Made by a program: the position numbers and the translations under genes
Part shown: piece by piece, positions 51,164-62,944 of the stretch
How the letters are laid out: each line of letters opens with the position of its first letter
Numbering within the stretch: the first letter of the stretch is position 1
The notes under the pieces: generated by a model
Told to the model about the DNA's origin: nothing
The model's database searches: none
The model's input: only the letters and a program-made list of their open reading frames with translations
Source of the DNA: Epiperipatus broadwayi
Taxonomy: Eukaryota > Onychophora > Udeonychophora > Euonychophora > Peripatidae
DNA: 64,000 bases
Assembly: GCA_028023455.1 (NCBI GenBank)
Contig: JAQFVV010012404.1
Span: 12,821,421-12,885,420, forward strand
Direction: 5' to 3'

Positions 51164-51199
51164 TACAACGTTTCAACTACATTCTGTAGTCATTATCAA
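51164..51199 (-). ncRNA. Hammerhead-like hairpin, family 2, left copy
   Basis: It is the mirror of 52483-52518: UUGAUAA, one base, a 7-bp stem II, GAAAC and GUA. Confidence 0.4.
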
Positions 51200-51556
51200 G
51201 TTTCCTTAAAAAATAATAATAATAATAAAATAAATAAATAAAAATAAAAAACAAAAATAATAACAAATAAATAAAATATTAATACATTCCAAATATATAA
51301 TATTCAATTAAAACCATAATATTATTATAATCTACAAATACAATTATTTACCTCCTTCCCTATCTTTAATTATTTCTTTTAAATTACCTTTATAAATTAA
51401 TACTCTTCTTATATAAATTTATTATCTTTTCTCTAAATCTTTACCCATTAACATTCTTTTTATATAACCCCCCCTTTTATTTTTATATTTATTCTTATAT
51501 TATCTTATTTTTATCTCTATTTATTAACATTCTATTTAATACTGGTTTATAATGAT

Positions 51557-51776
51557 CTATATATACTTCCTCTTTTTTATTCTCTCTTTAAAATTTGTAA
51601 CGCATTCCAATGGCCTTATATCAAAATTTTCATGCTTAAATTCCTTTTTATGAATATATATAGCAGATTTTTTATCATATAAATGCTGCCTTAATCTAGT
51701 TTTTAATTTATTCTTACTTGTTCCTATATAATTCATATTTATATTACTTTTTTCACAATCCATACATTTAATTATA
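51557..51776 (-). pseudogene. GIY-YIG endonuclease C-terminal fragment, left copy
   Basis: The minus frame reads MDCEKSNINMNYIGTS, then LKTRLRQHLYDKKSAIYIH and FKHENFDIRPLECVTNF. C-(X)n-YIGTS followed by LKTRLRQH is the second strand and catalytic-arginine helix of Penelope-type GIY-YIG nucleases. A frameshift near 51585 relative to the right copy cuts the end to KKRKYI. The family uses this nuclease for target nicking. Confidence 0.65.
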
Positions 51777-51785
51777 TATTAATAG

Positions 51786-52175
51786 GAGATATAATACATT
51801 AATTTGCCCTGTTTATAAAAGGAAACAATGTTTGGGTGAGTTAATAAATGATTATGATAAAATTGATAAAATTGATATTTTAGAATGTATAAATTCAGTA
51901 TATATAATTAAATGTATGGATTGTGAAAAAGTAATATAAATATGACTTATATAGGAACAAGTAAGAATAAATTAAAAACTAGATTAAGGCAGCATTTATA
52001 TGATAAAAAATCTGCTATATATATTCATAAAAAGGAATTTAAGCATGAAAATTTTGATATAAGGCCATTGGAATGCGTTACAAATTTTAAAGAGAGAATA
52101 AAAAAAGAGGAAGTATATATAGATCATTATAAACCAGTATTAAATAGAATGTTAATAAATAGAGATAAAAAATAA
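51786..52175 (+). pseudogene. GIY-YIG endonuclease fragment, right copy
   Basis: Starting inside the element, the plus strand reads TLICPVYKRKQCLGELIND, then ILECINSVYIIKCMDCEK (the GIY half, VYIIKC), a one-base deletion in an A run near 51930, and then YIGTSKNKLKTRLRQHLYDK. The end is intact: KEEVYIDHYKPVLNRMLINR before a stop at 52175. It extends about 140 bp further upstream than the left copy. The deletion separates the GIY and YIG halves, so it is inactive. Confidence 0.7.
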
Positions 52176-52482
52176 GATAATATAAGAATAATATATAAAA
52201 ATAAAAGGGGGGGGGATTATAAAAAGAATGTTAATGGGTAAAGATTTAGAGAAAAGATAATAAATTTATATAAGAAGAGTATTAATTTATAAAGGTAATT
52301 TAAAAGAAATAATTAAAGATAGGGAAGGAGGTAAATAATTGTATTTGTAGATTATAATAATATTATGGTTTTAATTGAATATTATATATTTGGAATGTAT
52401 TAATATTTTATTTATTTGTTATTATTTTTGTTTTTTATTTTTATTTATTTATTTTATTATTATTATTATTTTTTAAGGAAAC

Positions 52483-52518
52483 TTGATAATGACTACAGAA
52501 TGTAGTTGAAACGTTGTA
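52483..52518 (+). ncRNA. Hammerhead-like hairpin, family 2, right copy
   Basis: UUGAUAA (52483-52489), an extra U, GACUACA/UGUAGUU around GAA, GAAAC (52508-52512), a GUU loop and GUA (52516-52518). Stem III as AC/GU with a GUU loop is a known minimal hammerhead form. The C3-G8 pair is a U-A pair here, a compensated change. No stem I is visible. Confidence 0.45.
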
Positions 52519-52689
52519 TTGGAAGGAAAAAGAAAATTATAGTTGGAATAAAAACAAGTTTTAAAAAGAAAAGGAATGTTGAATTTATATATTTATAAAC
52601 ATATTTATGAAATAGGCATTAACTGGTTATAAAATAAACACACATATACAAAAAAAATAATAGTATACCCAATAAAGTTTGTAGGCTTC

Positions 52690-52835
52690 GTTCTTCTAGG
52701 TGTTTTGAGTGGGCTGTCTATCTGTTCATCAACTGCAACAAGGGCTGGACTTGATGGTGGTACAAGTTCATAAAATTAGTCATCATCACTTTGGTGTTTG
52801 GTGATCTCAGCCTTTACATTATGTTGGAACGGCCG
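52690..52835 (-). pseudogene. Unidentified protein-like fragment, minus strand
   Basis: The minus strand reads VKAEITKHQSDDD, a stop (TAA where TAT would give Y), then FYELVPPSSPALVAVDEQI, SPLKTPRRTKPTNFIG. It is acidic-then-Pro/Arg-rich, less A/T-rich than its surroundings, and does not resemble the known element proteins here. It could be an exon relic or part of an unrecognised transposon. No function is assigned. Confidence 0.3.
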
Positions 52836-53269
52836 GAGCGGAGCTGGACGGACGCACTGAAGTAGGTTTCTACTCCACAATCATTTCATAGGCAGGCAAA
52901 TGTTTGAATGACATCTTTAGGTTGGAGAATGGATATTAAACAGGATAATAAAAACTATCAATTGTCCTTTCTTGTTTTGTGAATCCTAAGTTAATTGCAG
53001 GCTCCGATGGCATGTTGCAATTAAGCTTCCATCGGCATCAACTGACTGGTTAACTGGTAGATTATTTCAATGATGGCCTGGATTAATGTCCATTGATTTA
53101 GAATGATAGAATAAGTATTATTTCTTTTTCTTAGAATAAATCTTCTGACTTACAAGGTATTAGAATCAGCATGATTAAAAAGTTGCATGACTTCGTGTGT
53201 TTCCAGAATAGCATTAACTTCCCAAAATTAGAAATAGGCTCCCAATAAGATTTGCCTTTTTAACAGCAA

Positions 53270-53430
53270 GACAAAAATAAATGTCTCTCTTTGAAAAATC
53301 ACAGGTAACTGCTCTTTTCAGAAAGTAAACTCCAACTCTTTGAAAAGCAAAGGTGAACTGCTCTTCTTGAAAAGTAAAAGTGAACTGTTCTCTTAGAAAA
53401 GCAAAAGTCAACTGCCCTCTCGCAATTTCA
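53270..53430. repeat. Decayed 27-bp tandem repeats
   Basis: Several units of the type AAAGTAAAAGTGAACTG followed by TTCTTAGA or TCTTCTTGA occur in a row, with weaker units on the left. The 78-codon minus frame here (REQFTFTFQ, EEQFTFAFQ) is the translation of this repeat and is not treated as a gene. Confidence 0.65.
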
Positions 53431-53743
53431 GAACAGATATCCCAGCTCAATACAATATCAATTCAGGTATCCCCTCCATGACACAAAAATTAATTAAATC
53501 TTATTGAATTGGTTTTAGTTTTACTAATTGGTTTAGCCAATTCATAAAACATTTTAATGTAATTGCCCAAGTGATCTCTAAAATTTCCTTTCCAATTAGT
53601 TTTATTTATATCCATTCAGATCACAATTAAGAAATGATAACATCTTTTTACTTTTGATTAATTACATTATCAGAATCGAAGTTTTTTTCTTTGTTTTAAC
53701 AAAAAAAATGTTTTACATAACTTGAACATTCCTCTTTCCACGC

Positions 53744-55952
53744 TGTAACGAGCACAGTCGTTCGTTACATTGTTGTTTTTTGTTATTTATTAAACATGAA
53801 AGTAAATTAAAAAGTTCGCATTTAAAAATTTTCTTTTAGAATTAAAAATTGAAATTAAATATCATCTTAAACTCTTATATATTAAATCGCACAGATAACG
53901 AAAAATTATTAAAATAAAACTTTATTAAAGAAAAAGTATTTTAAAACTAAATTTTAAAAAGATTTGGAAATAAAATTATATCTTTAAATTTATCTTTAAA
54001 TATATCTTTGATTTGGAAAACAGGTTAATTAATCAGAAATGGAAATGATAAATTTAATTAGTCAAATGTAAACCAGCCTTGGGCATTTAAATGTAAAAAC
54101 ATAGGTCAGATAGGAAAACAATAGAAACTTTTAGCAAATGAAATAAATCCATTGGGAAATCGGACCTCAATGAAAAGGATCATCACATCGATGACGTAAT
54201 GTTAAGTCAATCCTTCGAATACGTATAAAAGGAAAATTTGGAAATTATTAATTAGTGAGTTGTTATGATTATTACAATGTGACAGATAGATGTTAGTGCA
54301 GAGGTGCGGGAGAAGAGATTGAAGGACGCACATTCAATCCCTTCAGTTGTTATAAAAGGGAAAAATGAAACATCACTTTTCTTATATTCAGAGGACCACA
54401 GGATCATCGGGAAATTTAACGCTGGATTTCAAACGGCAAGCAATTGTAAAAGATGAACATTTCTAAAACCGTAAGAACTTTCTAAGATAGATATAATGAA
54501 CAATATTAATTTGAAAACACTAAGAACTTTAAATTTTAAACTTTCCTAGTATTTAATTGTTACAAATAGAATCCTATCTGACCAAACTAAATTCTTTATT
54601 AATAGTGTTATTTGATGTATTTTTTTCCCTTATTTATGTAAAATCATTTCCATTTATTTATTTTTTATTCTTTAGGTTTTTATCATGATTTTTTTTTGTT
54701 CTTCGTTAAATTAATTATATAAATGTTAAACTTAAGTCGGGCGTGAATGGCTGTATAGATTTGTAAAGTTATATTAGGGGAGGGAAATCTTAGGTTATTT
54801 GTTTCGTGGTTAAATTGGGTCAATGGATGGGATATATTGGTGTGATTAGTAGATGTAATATTGATTTGCTACGGGCAGAATCGCTTCATACGCCGCACAC
54901 TTCCGTTTGCCTATGGAAGGAATTATAAGTCGGATACCGCAGTTCCTTTCTATGGAGTTTTTTGTTTTATTGCTCTTCTTTGCAGATAGATGTAATATTC
55001 CTATCTCATAAGAGGCAATTTCTTCTCTTAACCTTTTGTGCTGCCGTATTTTATTACATTGAATACATCGATATATCAGATGAATTGATGCCAGTTTGAC
55101 TACAAATTTTAGCCTAAGGTTAAATAGGGATAGAATGTTTATTTTCAAGTGCAAATCTATGTAGTCTATTCATACTTGACCCTAAATAAAAATGCATTAA
55201 ATTTAAGTTGTTTATAGACGCTTGCATGGATTGGTTATCGGTTAAGTATGTTTTGGGTTTTCATATTTGATCAAAATATATAGACATTCGATAAATAATG
55301 ATACCTTACGGTGAGTATCTGAAATGTATTTATTCGGATGTCTTTTAAGTTATTGGGGACAATGCAAGTATCTTATGGTGAATACTATTGGGTTACGTAT
55401 AAATTTCCCTCCACAATTGTCAGTAATCAATAATTTTGTATTTTGATCGTTTATGTTTACTTTGAAATGTTTTTGACCGTGAAATCTATGTAACCGATCT
55501 ATATTCAACATTATAAACAAGCTTTCATAAATTTATCTGTGCGAACTTAATTAAAATGTAAAATTAGAATATAATAGTAATTAAATGTAAATTAAAGTCA
55601 AAAATCAAAGTTAAAAATAATGTTAAATGTTAAAATGTAAAACTAATACTAAAATAATTTTAAATCTTATATATATGTGCATAAATAAATGTTTGTATGC
55701 TAATTACTGGCAGTGGCTTATTTTATTTTTCAATGTTGAAATCTAATTAGATAAGATATTATATTATTTAATCTCTGCTATTCCACAGAGCTAGTGACAT
55801 GGGCTAACGACCGGAATCAAAATTTAAAAAAAAAAAAAAAATTTTTTTTTTGACTGACGTATCTGCCTACTCTATAAATTTTTCTAGGTTCAAATGCCTA
55901 GATGGCGCCCTGTAGTGCAGCCACGTTAAGTTAAGTCCTCCGGATCGTTACA
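53744..55952 (+). mobile_element. Second 2.2-kb solo-LTR-like element
   Basis: It starts TGTAACGAGC and ends GGATCGTTACA, with flanks ACGC (53740-53743) and ACAC (55953-55956) that look like a 4-bp duplication with one change. Ends, size and duplication length parallel the insertion at 19961-22186, although the internal sequences do not obviously match. Promoter-like signals lie about 450-600 bp inside on the plus strand, as in an LTR U3/R. No coding sequence is convincing; the 102-codon minus frame at 54846-55154 is unsupported. Confidence 0.55.
54190..54360 (+). promoter_or_regulatory. Candidate LTR promoter: CRE-like site and two TATA boxes
   Basis: TGACGTAA (54192-54199) resembles an ATF/CREB site and lies about 25 bp before TATAAAAG (54224-54231). 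A second TATAAAAG is at 54351-54358. A less A/T-rich transcribed-leader-like stretch follows. The position within the LTR-like element suits a Pol II start. Confidence 0.4.
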
Positions 55953-55956
55953 ACAC

Positions 55957-57262
55957 ATTATTGCAAGTTTAATTAAACTCTTTTGTCCAGTTAAAATTAT
56001 TTTAGAGTGGACAGGAAGCCAGAATGCCTTTAGGCTTTTTCTAAATTTAAGACAATGGCCCCCCTCCCTTGCTCAATTGCAACTGAAGAGAAAAATATCC
56101 ATTAAAATTCCTATTCTGAAATTATTTTTAAATAACAGTATGTTAAATTCTCTCTTTTACATTGATTGTCAGCACTCACAAAAAAAATAAATAAATACGT
56201 ACTGATAAATTGTAAATACACGTGTTAGCATTTTTTTTTAACAAATAACACAAAAACCTTCAAAATTATAATTACATTTTGGAGTTTCTTTCTCCTAAAA
56301 AAAGAATAATAAACAAAAAATCGAATTTACAAATGCATATTTCTAAGCCTTTAAATATTGGCTTTAAACATATGTGTGTGTGAGTTTACATTATCGCCAC
56401 AGTTTTCTCTCTCAATTTATAACGAATATTGTTTGTATAAATTGTATAACCCCCCCCCCTTTAATGGCTATTTAAATATTTTAGACCATTTAGTCATTTA
56501 ACCTTAGCTTGTGCTTGGCCACATCAAACGTGCCTGGCACAATATATATATTGTGCACTTTTTTATTAGTCCACTCTATTCTAAAATAAAATTTTGCTGT
56601 ATAATTTTAAATTTTGTTAAACCCAATAATATTTACTTAGTAAACTAGAAAAGATAATATGTTAGTATCATAGGGTTTGAACTTGGGTTTAATTGGTTTA
56701 ACATTTATAAAGGATCTGATAGGTCAAGTAATTAACTGATGATATATATAGATAATAATCTATAAAGTTATAATTTAGCTACAGGTAAGTAAACAATTGA
56801 GATTATTAAAAAAAATTATAGTAGTATTCAAATTTTATCTTGTAAACAAACATGCGTTATATAAATAGATCAGATTGTCTGTGTGGGAATATATAAAAAA
56901 TAAAATGATTATTGTTTCTAGCTAAATTTTAAATGGTGTTTATGAGTAAATAAATAATATTCATTTTACAAAAATACTAATCTAAATCAAGAAAATAAAC
57001 TGTATTCAATCCAATTTTTAGAGAAAAGAAAAAATATTATCTTTATTTTAAAACGTTTCAAAAACGATTTCATTAAAAAAAAAAACCAATCAAGCATTTG
57101 TAGCTAAAATAAATGTTAAAAATAGAAAGGGGGGAAAGGGTAATAATAATAAAAATAGGCAGATGATTTTTCATTAAAGTGGGAGGGAGGATTGGAATTG
57201 AAGTCATTTCAGAAGGGGAACAAGTAGTCTAGTTTTTTGATTTATTTTGAAAAAGTTTGATT
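55957..57262. other. A/T-rich spacer, nothing recognised
   Basis: Contains C runs near 56450 and A/T homopolymers only. Confidence 0.45.
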
Positions 57263-57270
57263 TAACATTC

Positions 57271-57600
57271 GGTAAAACTGACTTTAACGGCCACAACTAT
57301 TCACCCTCTATTTCTAAAAAATAGAACTGTATTATTTTCAGACTAAGTGTATCTAACTATACTAAATGTATCTAAGTATAAATTATTTTTTACATGAAGA
57401 TTAATAAAAAAAAATTAAAAAAAAAACACATTTTTATGCGTAGTTTTGAGTTGTAAAGCATATCTAACCGTCACAACTTTATATATAACTATAAATAAAT
57501 AAATAAACTATATCTAACTATAAATGTTTTTACATAAAGATTAATAAAAAAAATAAAAATAAACTTACATTTTTATGCGTAATTTTGAGTTATGCACACA
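57271..57600. repeat. Merlin left TIR
   Basis: It contains subrepeats of AGACTAAGTGTATCTAACTA and of ACATTTTTATGCGTAGTTTT, each recurring two or more times with an ACATGAAGATTAATA segment between. Confidence 0.75.
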
Positions 57601-57607
57601 AGGAAAT

Positions 57608-58539
57608 TCATGAAATCATGTCATGTTTGTGCATACTCCTAAATGCAAATTCATGCAGGTAGGATGAAAACAAAGCTCTGCTAGTACCTACTTGGTATTT
57701 TAGCTTACACTTTGCTCTCATCCACATATTTTCCACATTATTAGTGTGGATTGTCATCCAGGTCAACAAAGTTGTCTTGATGGACAACGACAAAGTGAAG
57801 ATATACACCATCGAGACTGCTTATATTGTTTAATGCACACCAGCCATCAGTAATTGCATGTGTCCCAGGTAAAACATGTGTTGCTGTATGAGTGGTTCCA
57901 GAGTGGCAGCTGATTTTTCTTCAATTTCAGTTATGAAATACTTTTTTGACCCTCTTTCTATTCCATTGAATACCCAAATGGCCTTTTCTTATTGCCCCTC
58001 TGTGGTATTTTTGATGAAAGAAGTATGATTCATCTGTCTCCACTATCTATGGTTCACCATTGTCATCAAATCCACCAACAAGTGCTGGATTTCTGTCGAA
58101 ATATGTAGCATATTCTTCCCAGCAAAAATTTCACCAGTCTATGACCACTCGTTTCCTAACCTCAGTCTCATGAACATAAAGTGAATTGGCAAATTATTTG
58201 CCCAACAAAATATTATGTGAACAATGGTATTCAAAGACAGATGGCTTCGGGAAAAAATGACCCACTTCTTATTGATGTAAGTTGGTGACACATTTTGCAT
58301 TGCCATCTAACACTGTCTAAGCTGTTCGAATATTTTACCAGTGAACACTGAATATTGCATCACAGATATGGCATACTATTCTTTAATAAGCACCTCTTGG
58401 CCAGCCATTTCATAATCAATTCTGGAGTTTGAAATTGTTCCAGCAGGCGATGTATATTCCAGCTTTCTGCCAGAATAGCTGCAACATCTACAATTTCATT
58501 TTGAGGAACCAAAGAAGTGATAGAAATTCTATCTGCCAT
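57608..58539 (-). pseudogene. Merlin (ISXO2-like DDE) transposase, frame-broken
   Basis: The likely start is the ATG at 58539 (MADRISITSLVPQNEIVDVA). The first 60 codons are open (LAESWNIHRLLEQFQTPEL), then stops and shifts alternate with good blocks: VRKRVVIDW, IVETDESYFFHQKYHRGAIR (first catalytic D, near 58027-58050), ISCHSGTTHTATHVLPGTHA then ITDGW (second D, near 57837-57851), SSLDGVYLHFVVVHQDNFVD, and TNNVENMWMRAKCKLKYQVG (catalytic E, near 57721-57746). All three catalytic residues remain, but at least three stops and shifts make this copy inactive. Confidence 0.8.
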
Positions 58540-58654
58540 TTTTGATACTGCAAAAATTACATGTAGCAAAAGTAGTTCATAGTTTTGACAGCAGGGACTT
58601 CTTTGGTGACACTTGTTAAGTTTTGCCACATAACGGAGGTCAGAATTGCACATA

Positions 58655-59099
58655 AAAATGTAAGTTTTTTTAAATTTTATTTATTAACCTTCATGTAAAA
58701 AGTACATTTATAGTTAGATATACTTTACAATTACATAGTATGAATAACCTACTTCAAAACTACACAGAAAAATGTGAGTTTTTAAATTTTTTTTTATATT
58801 AATCTTCATGTAAAAAATAATTTATAGTTAGATACACTTAGTCTGAAAAAAATATAGTTCGATTTTTATTTATTTATAGATATATATAAAGTTGTGACCT
58901 GTAGATATACTTTACAACTCAAAACTACGCATAAAAATGTATGTTTTTTTTAATTTTTTTGTATTAACCTTCATGTAGAAAAGAATTTATACTTAGATAC
59001 ATTTAGTATAGTTAGATACACTTAGTCTGAAAAAAATATAGTTCAATTTTTTAAAAATTGAGGGCGAATAGTTGTGGCCGTTAAAAGTCAGTTTTACCG
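58655..59099. repeat. Merlin right TIR
   Basis: This is the complement of the left TIR, with more copies of the internal subrepeat (about three), so it is longer than the left one. Confidence 0.75.
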
Positions 59100-59107
59100 T
59101 AAAATTC

Positions 59108-62100
59108 ATTTAAATATTGAAATTTTTAACCACAGAGAAATAATAAACTTTAATTATGGATAAATTAAAGAATCAGAGGAAGTATTAATCAAAAATGAAT
59201 AGCTAATTTAATCGATCTCTATGCATAATCAATACATTGGTGAGAAACTTGAAATTATTCAACAAAAAAAAAGTATAAATAAAATGCAGAACCAAAAAAG
59301 TTATACATCTTATATACTCGATTGGAAAATTAGAAGGACTGAATATAGATTGAAGTTGACAGATAAACTAAATCATTCCCATGTCCGGAATAATCCAAAT
59401 AAATGTATATGCTTGGATTATCAACGAAAGCAAAGGAAGCTAATTTTACTTCGAATAAAGCTAAGTATGTTTTTTTTTAAAAAAATTACTTTGAATTTAA
59501 GTAATTAATAAGACACTAATGCGTTGAAGATAAAACTATTCCATACAACAATTTATTTAGGCTTAGTGTTTTCAGCGTTTTGTTACTACATAAGCATAAT
59601 CTTGTAGAAAGAAATAAACATAGAAGCTTTATATATGTGCATATAAAAAAAGAAAGAAGCAATAAATAGTAGAACAAATTTGAATAAAACCTTATGTAAA
59701 AAAAATGAGTAAAAAAGTAACAATTTGAATTTTAATATCTTCGAGTTTAAAAGGAAATTACACTGCATGATATATATATATATATAAATTTATCCGATGA
59801 AGATCATGTTTATAGGGGTATAAAACAATAGCCATCTCTCAACATGGATGGAATATCTCTCATTTAAAAATGAAATAAATATATAAAGTAATTATTATAA
59901 AGAAAACACCCTGGAAAATATTTAATCAAAATAAAGGGAGAAACATATAGAGAAGATATAATCTACTTTTAAAAAGGAAAGTGATAAATGTTTTTCTTGA
60001 TCATGACAGTAACGATCGGAATTGAATGAGAAGCAGTCCAATGTACTATATTACTACTCATGCAGGAAGCCTTTAAATGGAGGGGAGAAGGCAAGCTGAT
60101 GATACTCTTAGGATTATCAGAGAAAAAAACGAACAGCTGATACCTGGAAAGTAATCCCATGTCTGACAAATTTTATAGTTATAGTCATATTTGGAGAATG
60201 ACCAGCCTGCATTGTGAAACGATTAATATGATGGTAAAATGTAAAAGTTTTTTTTTTTTCGTTTTGTGAGAACTTATATCTTAGAAAAACAAGGGAGAAA
60301 AACAAACACACAACCCCTTGCAATATTTGTATATGTTAATTTTATGTGTTAAATATAATTGTTTTTACAACAAAAGGGGAATTAGATTAATAGACAATAG
60401 AGTTAATAAGTGACTTAACTCGATTGTCTATATTATTAATTATTTTTAAAATTTCATGTTTAATAAATAGTTTTATAGATTTAAATACTTATATATAATT
60501 AATGTCATACATCGGTAATGGAAATATAATAGGAATTGTTAATGGTATATATGTAACGAAGAGGGGATGGGTGTGTGTTCAAATATACTAAAAAAAAACC
60601 AAAAAAACAAATGATGATATTTTGAAAATTGATCTTTATTTTTTTTTATTGCAAATCACAATTTAATATATAGTGATAGGTAATATAAGTGGTTTTAACT
60701 AGTAATTTGCATAATCAGATAATTTTAGAAGATATATTAATACACATAAGTCAGTGATAGAAAAGTGATAATTAAGTGAGTAGTTAGAGCAAAGATCACT
60801 ATCTGATTTATGATATATCAAAGGGCAGTTTATTCACATTGTAGATGAAAATTATTCTAAGAAAAAATGGGTATTCAACTTTGATAGTATATCCATAAAG
60901 TGCTCCTTAGTTTGTAATTTTGCACATTGAACTGATTTATAATTTTAGTAGTTAATAATAATATTGCAGGAAAAAAATAGATAAATCAAGATCAAGAGAT
61001 AAATATCATGTGGGCTAAGCAATGGTAAATCTCACCATATTATAATAAAAGTTTTGTAGAAAACAAGAATATATAAGTTAATGATTTTTATTTTATTTTT
61101 ATGATTTGAAACTGAAATTCTAAAGGATTGATGCTAAAAATAAAGGGGAAGGGACAAAAAAATCTGCATCTAAGGCAAATATTTGATCTGGGTGATAATA
61201 GAAAATTTATATGAATTCAAATGAGAAATATCACAACAGCACCGGGGCATCTGCGAGTATATATTTTGATTAGTTTTATTACAAGTATTAGAAATATGAA
61301 TTATGATTAATTATTTATAATTATATTAAGTTATGTGAGTATTTAACCTTAATACTCCATTATTTAAATTACTTATTAATCAAATTGTTTAGTAATAGTT
61401 TTGTAAATATTGTGATTAAAGTGTTTTTTTTTTTTTGAAAATAAATTGCAATATGAGTGTTGCAGTTCTTTTGTGGGAATCATCTTCACTACATCACATG
61501 AAACCGGAAAATACAATATGAGATTGAAGTAATAAAGCAATCTATTTTAAAACCATAGAACAGTCAATTAAGTTCACATTTCTTAAAAGAGATTTTACTT
61601 ACTGTAAGCTGCCTTGATCACATAAGTCATTTATAACATTGCAAATTATTAATAAATGATGAATTAATTAGTGAAAATATCAATGTTAGTTACAGTTTAG
61701 ATAACAATATTATTTTAATAGCAAATATTAAGGAGCATAAATAGAAATAATAGTATAAGTTTGATTATAAATTTAAGTTACAAGTCTTTTACTAATTAGT
61801 GCACTACCCATGGAGATCAGTAAAATCTCTCATGATATTCTATAGTTAGTATGAAGAATGAATAAAAATCAATGATTATCCTGAGATCTCCTTATTATAA
61901 TTTAATTTTTATGATTATTGCCAATCATAATTACTGAAATAAATAAGAATGGAATTTTATATACAATCAAATGAAAGATTAATTTATTAAGTTATCTAAT
62001 TGAAATTTAATAGCTATAAATATATTATTATATCTAATAGCTATAAATATATTATTATATTCATTTGGTTATTTTTGTTAGTCATGAGAGTATGTAGATA

Positions 62101-62940
62101 CTTAATAAAGGGAGTATCTGGTTATTCTCATATTTGTTTAATGTTAAGGGGATGTGATCTGTTCACAGAAAAATGAGTCTCACATTTGTTATAATCGATT
62201 ACACCTTATGTAAAACTGCTTAATCATGTCAAAATGAATCTAGATAAATAACCATATTACCTAAATTCAAATATGATAATTTAAGAAATTTAGTTGGAAA
62301 AATGGTAAGTCTAGTAAATAGTACCTAGCCAGAATTCAAGTATGTCCAAATGTAGAGATTTGGCACATCTGCTTAGAGTCATACCACCTATTGACAGGCC
62401 ACAGTATTTAAACCCCCATATGGCAAACAATATAATAGCCTTGATATGTATAGGGGATATGGCATTAAGGTTATAGATTTCTTTTTTTTTTTTTGATTTT
62501 AAGTTATAGACTGAATTGATGAAGCGTATAATATACTGTACTCAAAAATTCTGGACATAAAAAATTTAACAATAAATACTGACATTATAGATTTACATAT
62601 CTGTATAAATTTCATTTGTCAGAGATGTATTTATTTATTAAATAAATATTGTTCATAAATTATTTTCATTGCAAAAATATATGATTTTTTGATTTTATTT
62701 AATATATTCCTATATTTGTAAATTCAAGAATAAGTGCAGATATTTTTTTTTCTGTTTCAAGTTAAGTAATAACAACTTCATTGTCTACTTTGGTTGCTAA
62801 AAAACATTTCAATCAATGTGATATTATATGTAAATGAAAATGTAACATAATTCTTAATATAAAAATAAATTAATTTATAGATTTATCAGTAAATGTTTAG
62901 ATTAAGAGAATAATATTAATATCTTCTGTTTCAAAAACAC
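59108..62940. other. A/T-rich spacer, no gene recognised
   Basis: A 95-codon plus frame at 59221-59508 is open but lacks any motif I recognise. TAATAGCTATAAATATATTA is duplicated near 62010-62055. Nothing else stands out. Confidence 0.45.
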
Positions 62941-62944
62941 AAAG

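Larger units (their letters stand above)
51031..52594. mobile_element. Head-to-head pair of Penelope-like 3' ends (GIY-YIG), single insertion
   Basis: Two nearly identical copies of a 3' end face away from each other, with the junction near 51780. Each holds a GIY-YIG endonuclease C-terminus, an A/T-rich tail and a hammerhead-like hairpin followed by AATTATAGTTGGAATAAAAA. A perfect 14-bp direct repeat, ATAAACATATTTAT, lies on both sides (51017-51030 and 52595-52608), which suggests one insertion event. No RT domain is present, so both copies are 5'-truncated. Confidence 0.65.
57271..59099 (-). mobile_element. Merlin-type DNA transposon with long complex TIRs
   Basis: The ends are inverted: GGTAAAACTGACTTTAACGG at the left and its complement at the right, and the match continues for over 180 bp. 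Imperfect 8-bp duplications flank it: TAACATTC (57263-57270) and TAAAATTC (59100-59107). Merlin elements typically make 8-9 bp duplications. The single gene between the TIRs is a decayed ISXO2/IS1016-like transposase on the minus strand. Confidence 0.8.

Noticed and set aside
53214-53450. 78-codon minus frame with FTFAFQ repeats
   Set aside because: It is a direct translation of decayed 27-bp tandem repeats and does not extend into any conserved sequence.
54846-55154. 102-codon minus frame inside the second LTR-like element
   Set aside because: It is antisense to the candidate LTR promoter direction and has no known motif.
55826-55852. A16 followed by T10 as a transposon end or terminator
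   Set aside because: It is a homopolymer pair inside the LTR-like element with no supporting structure.
59221-59508. 95-codon plus frame
   Set aside because: It has no recognised motif and an A/T-driven composition; nothing besides openness supports it.
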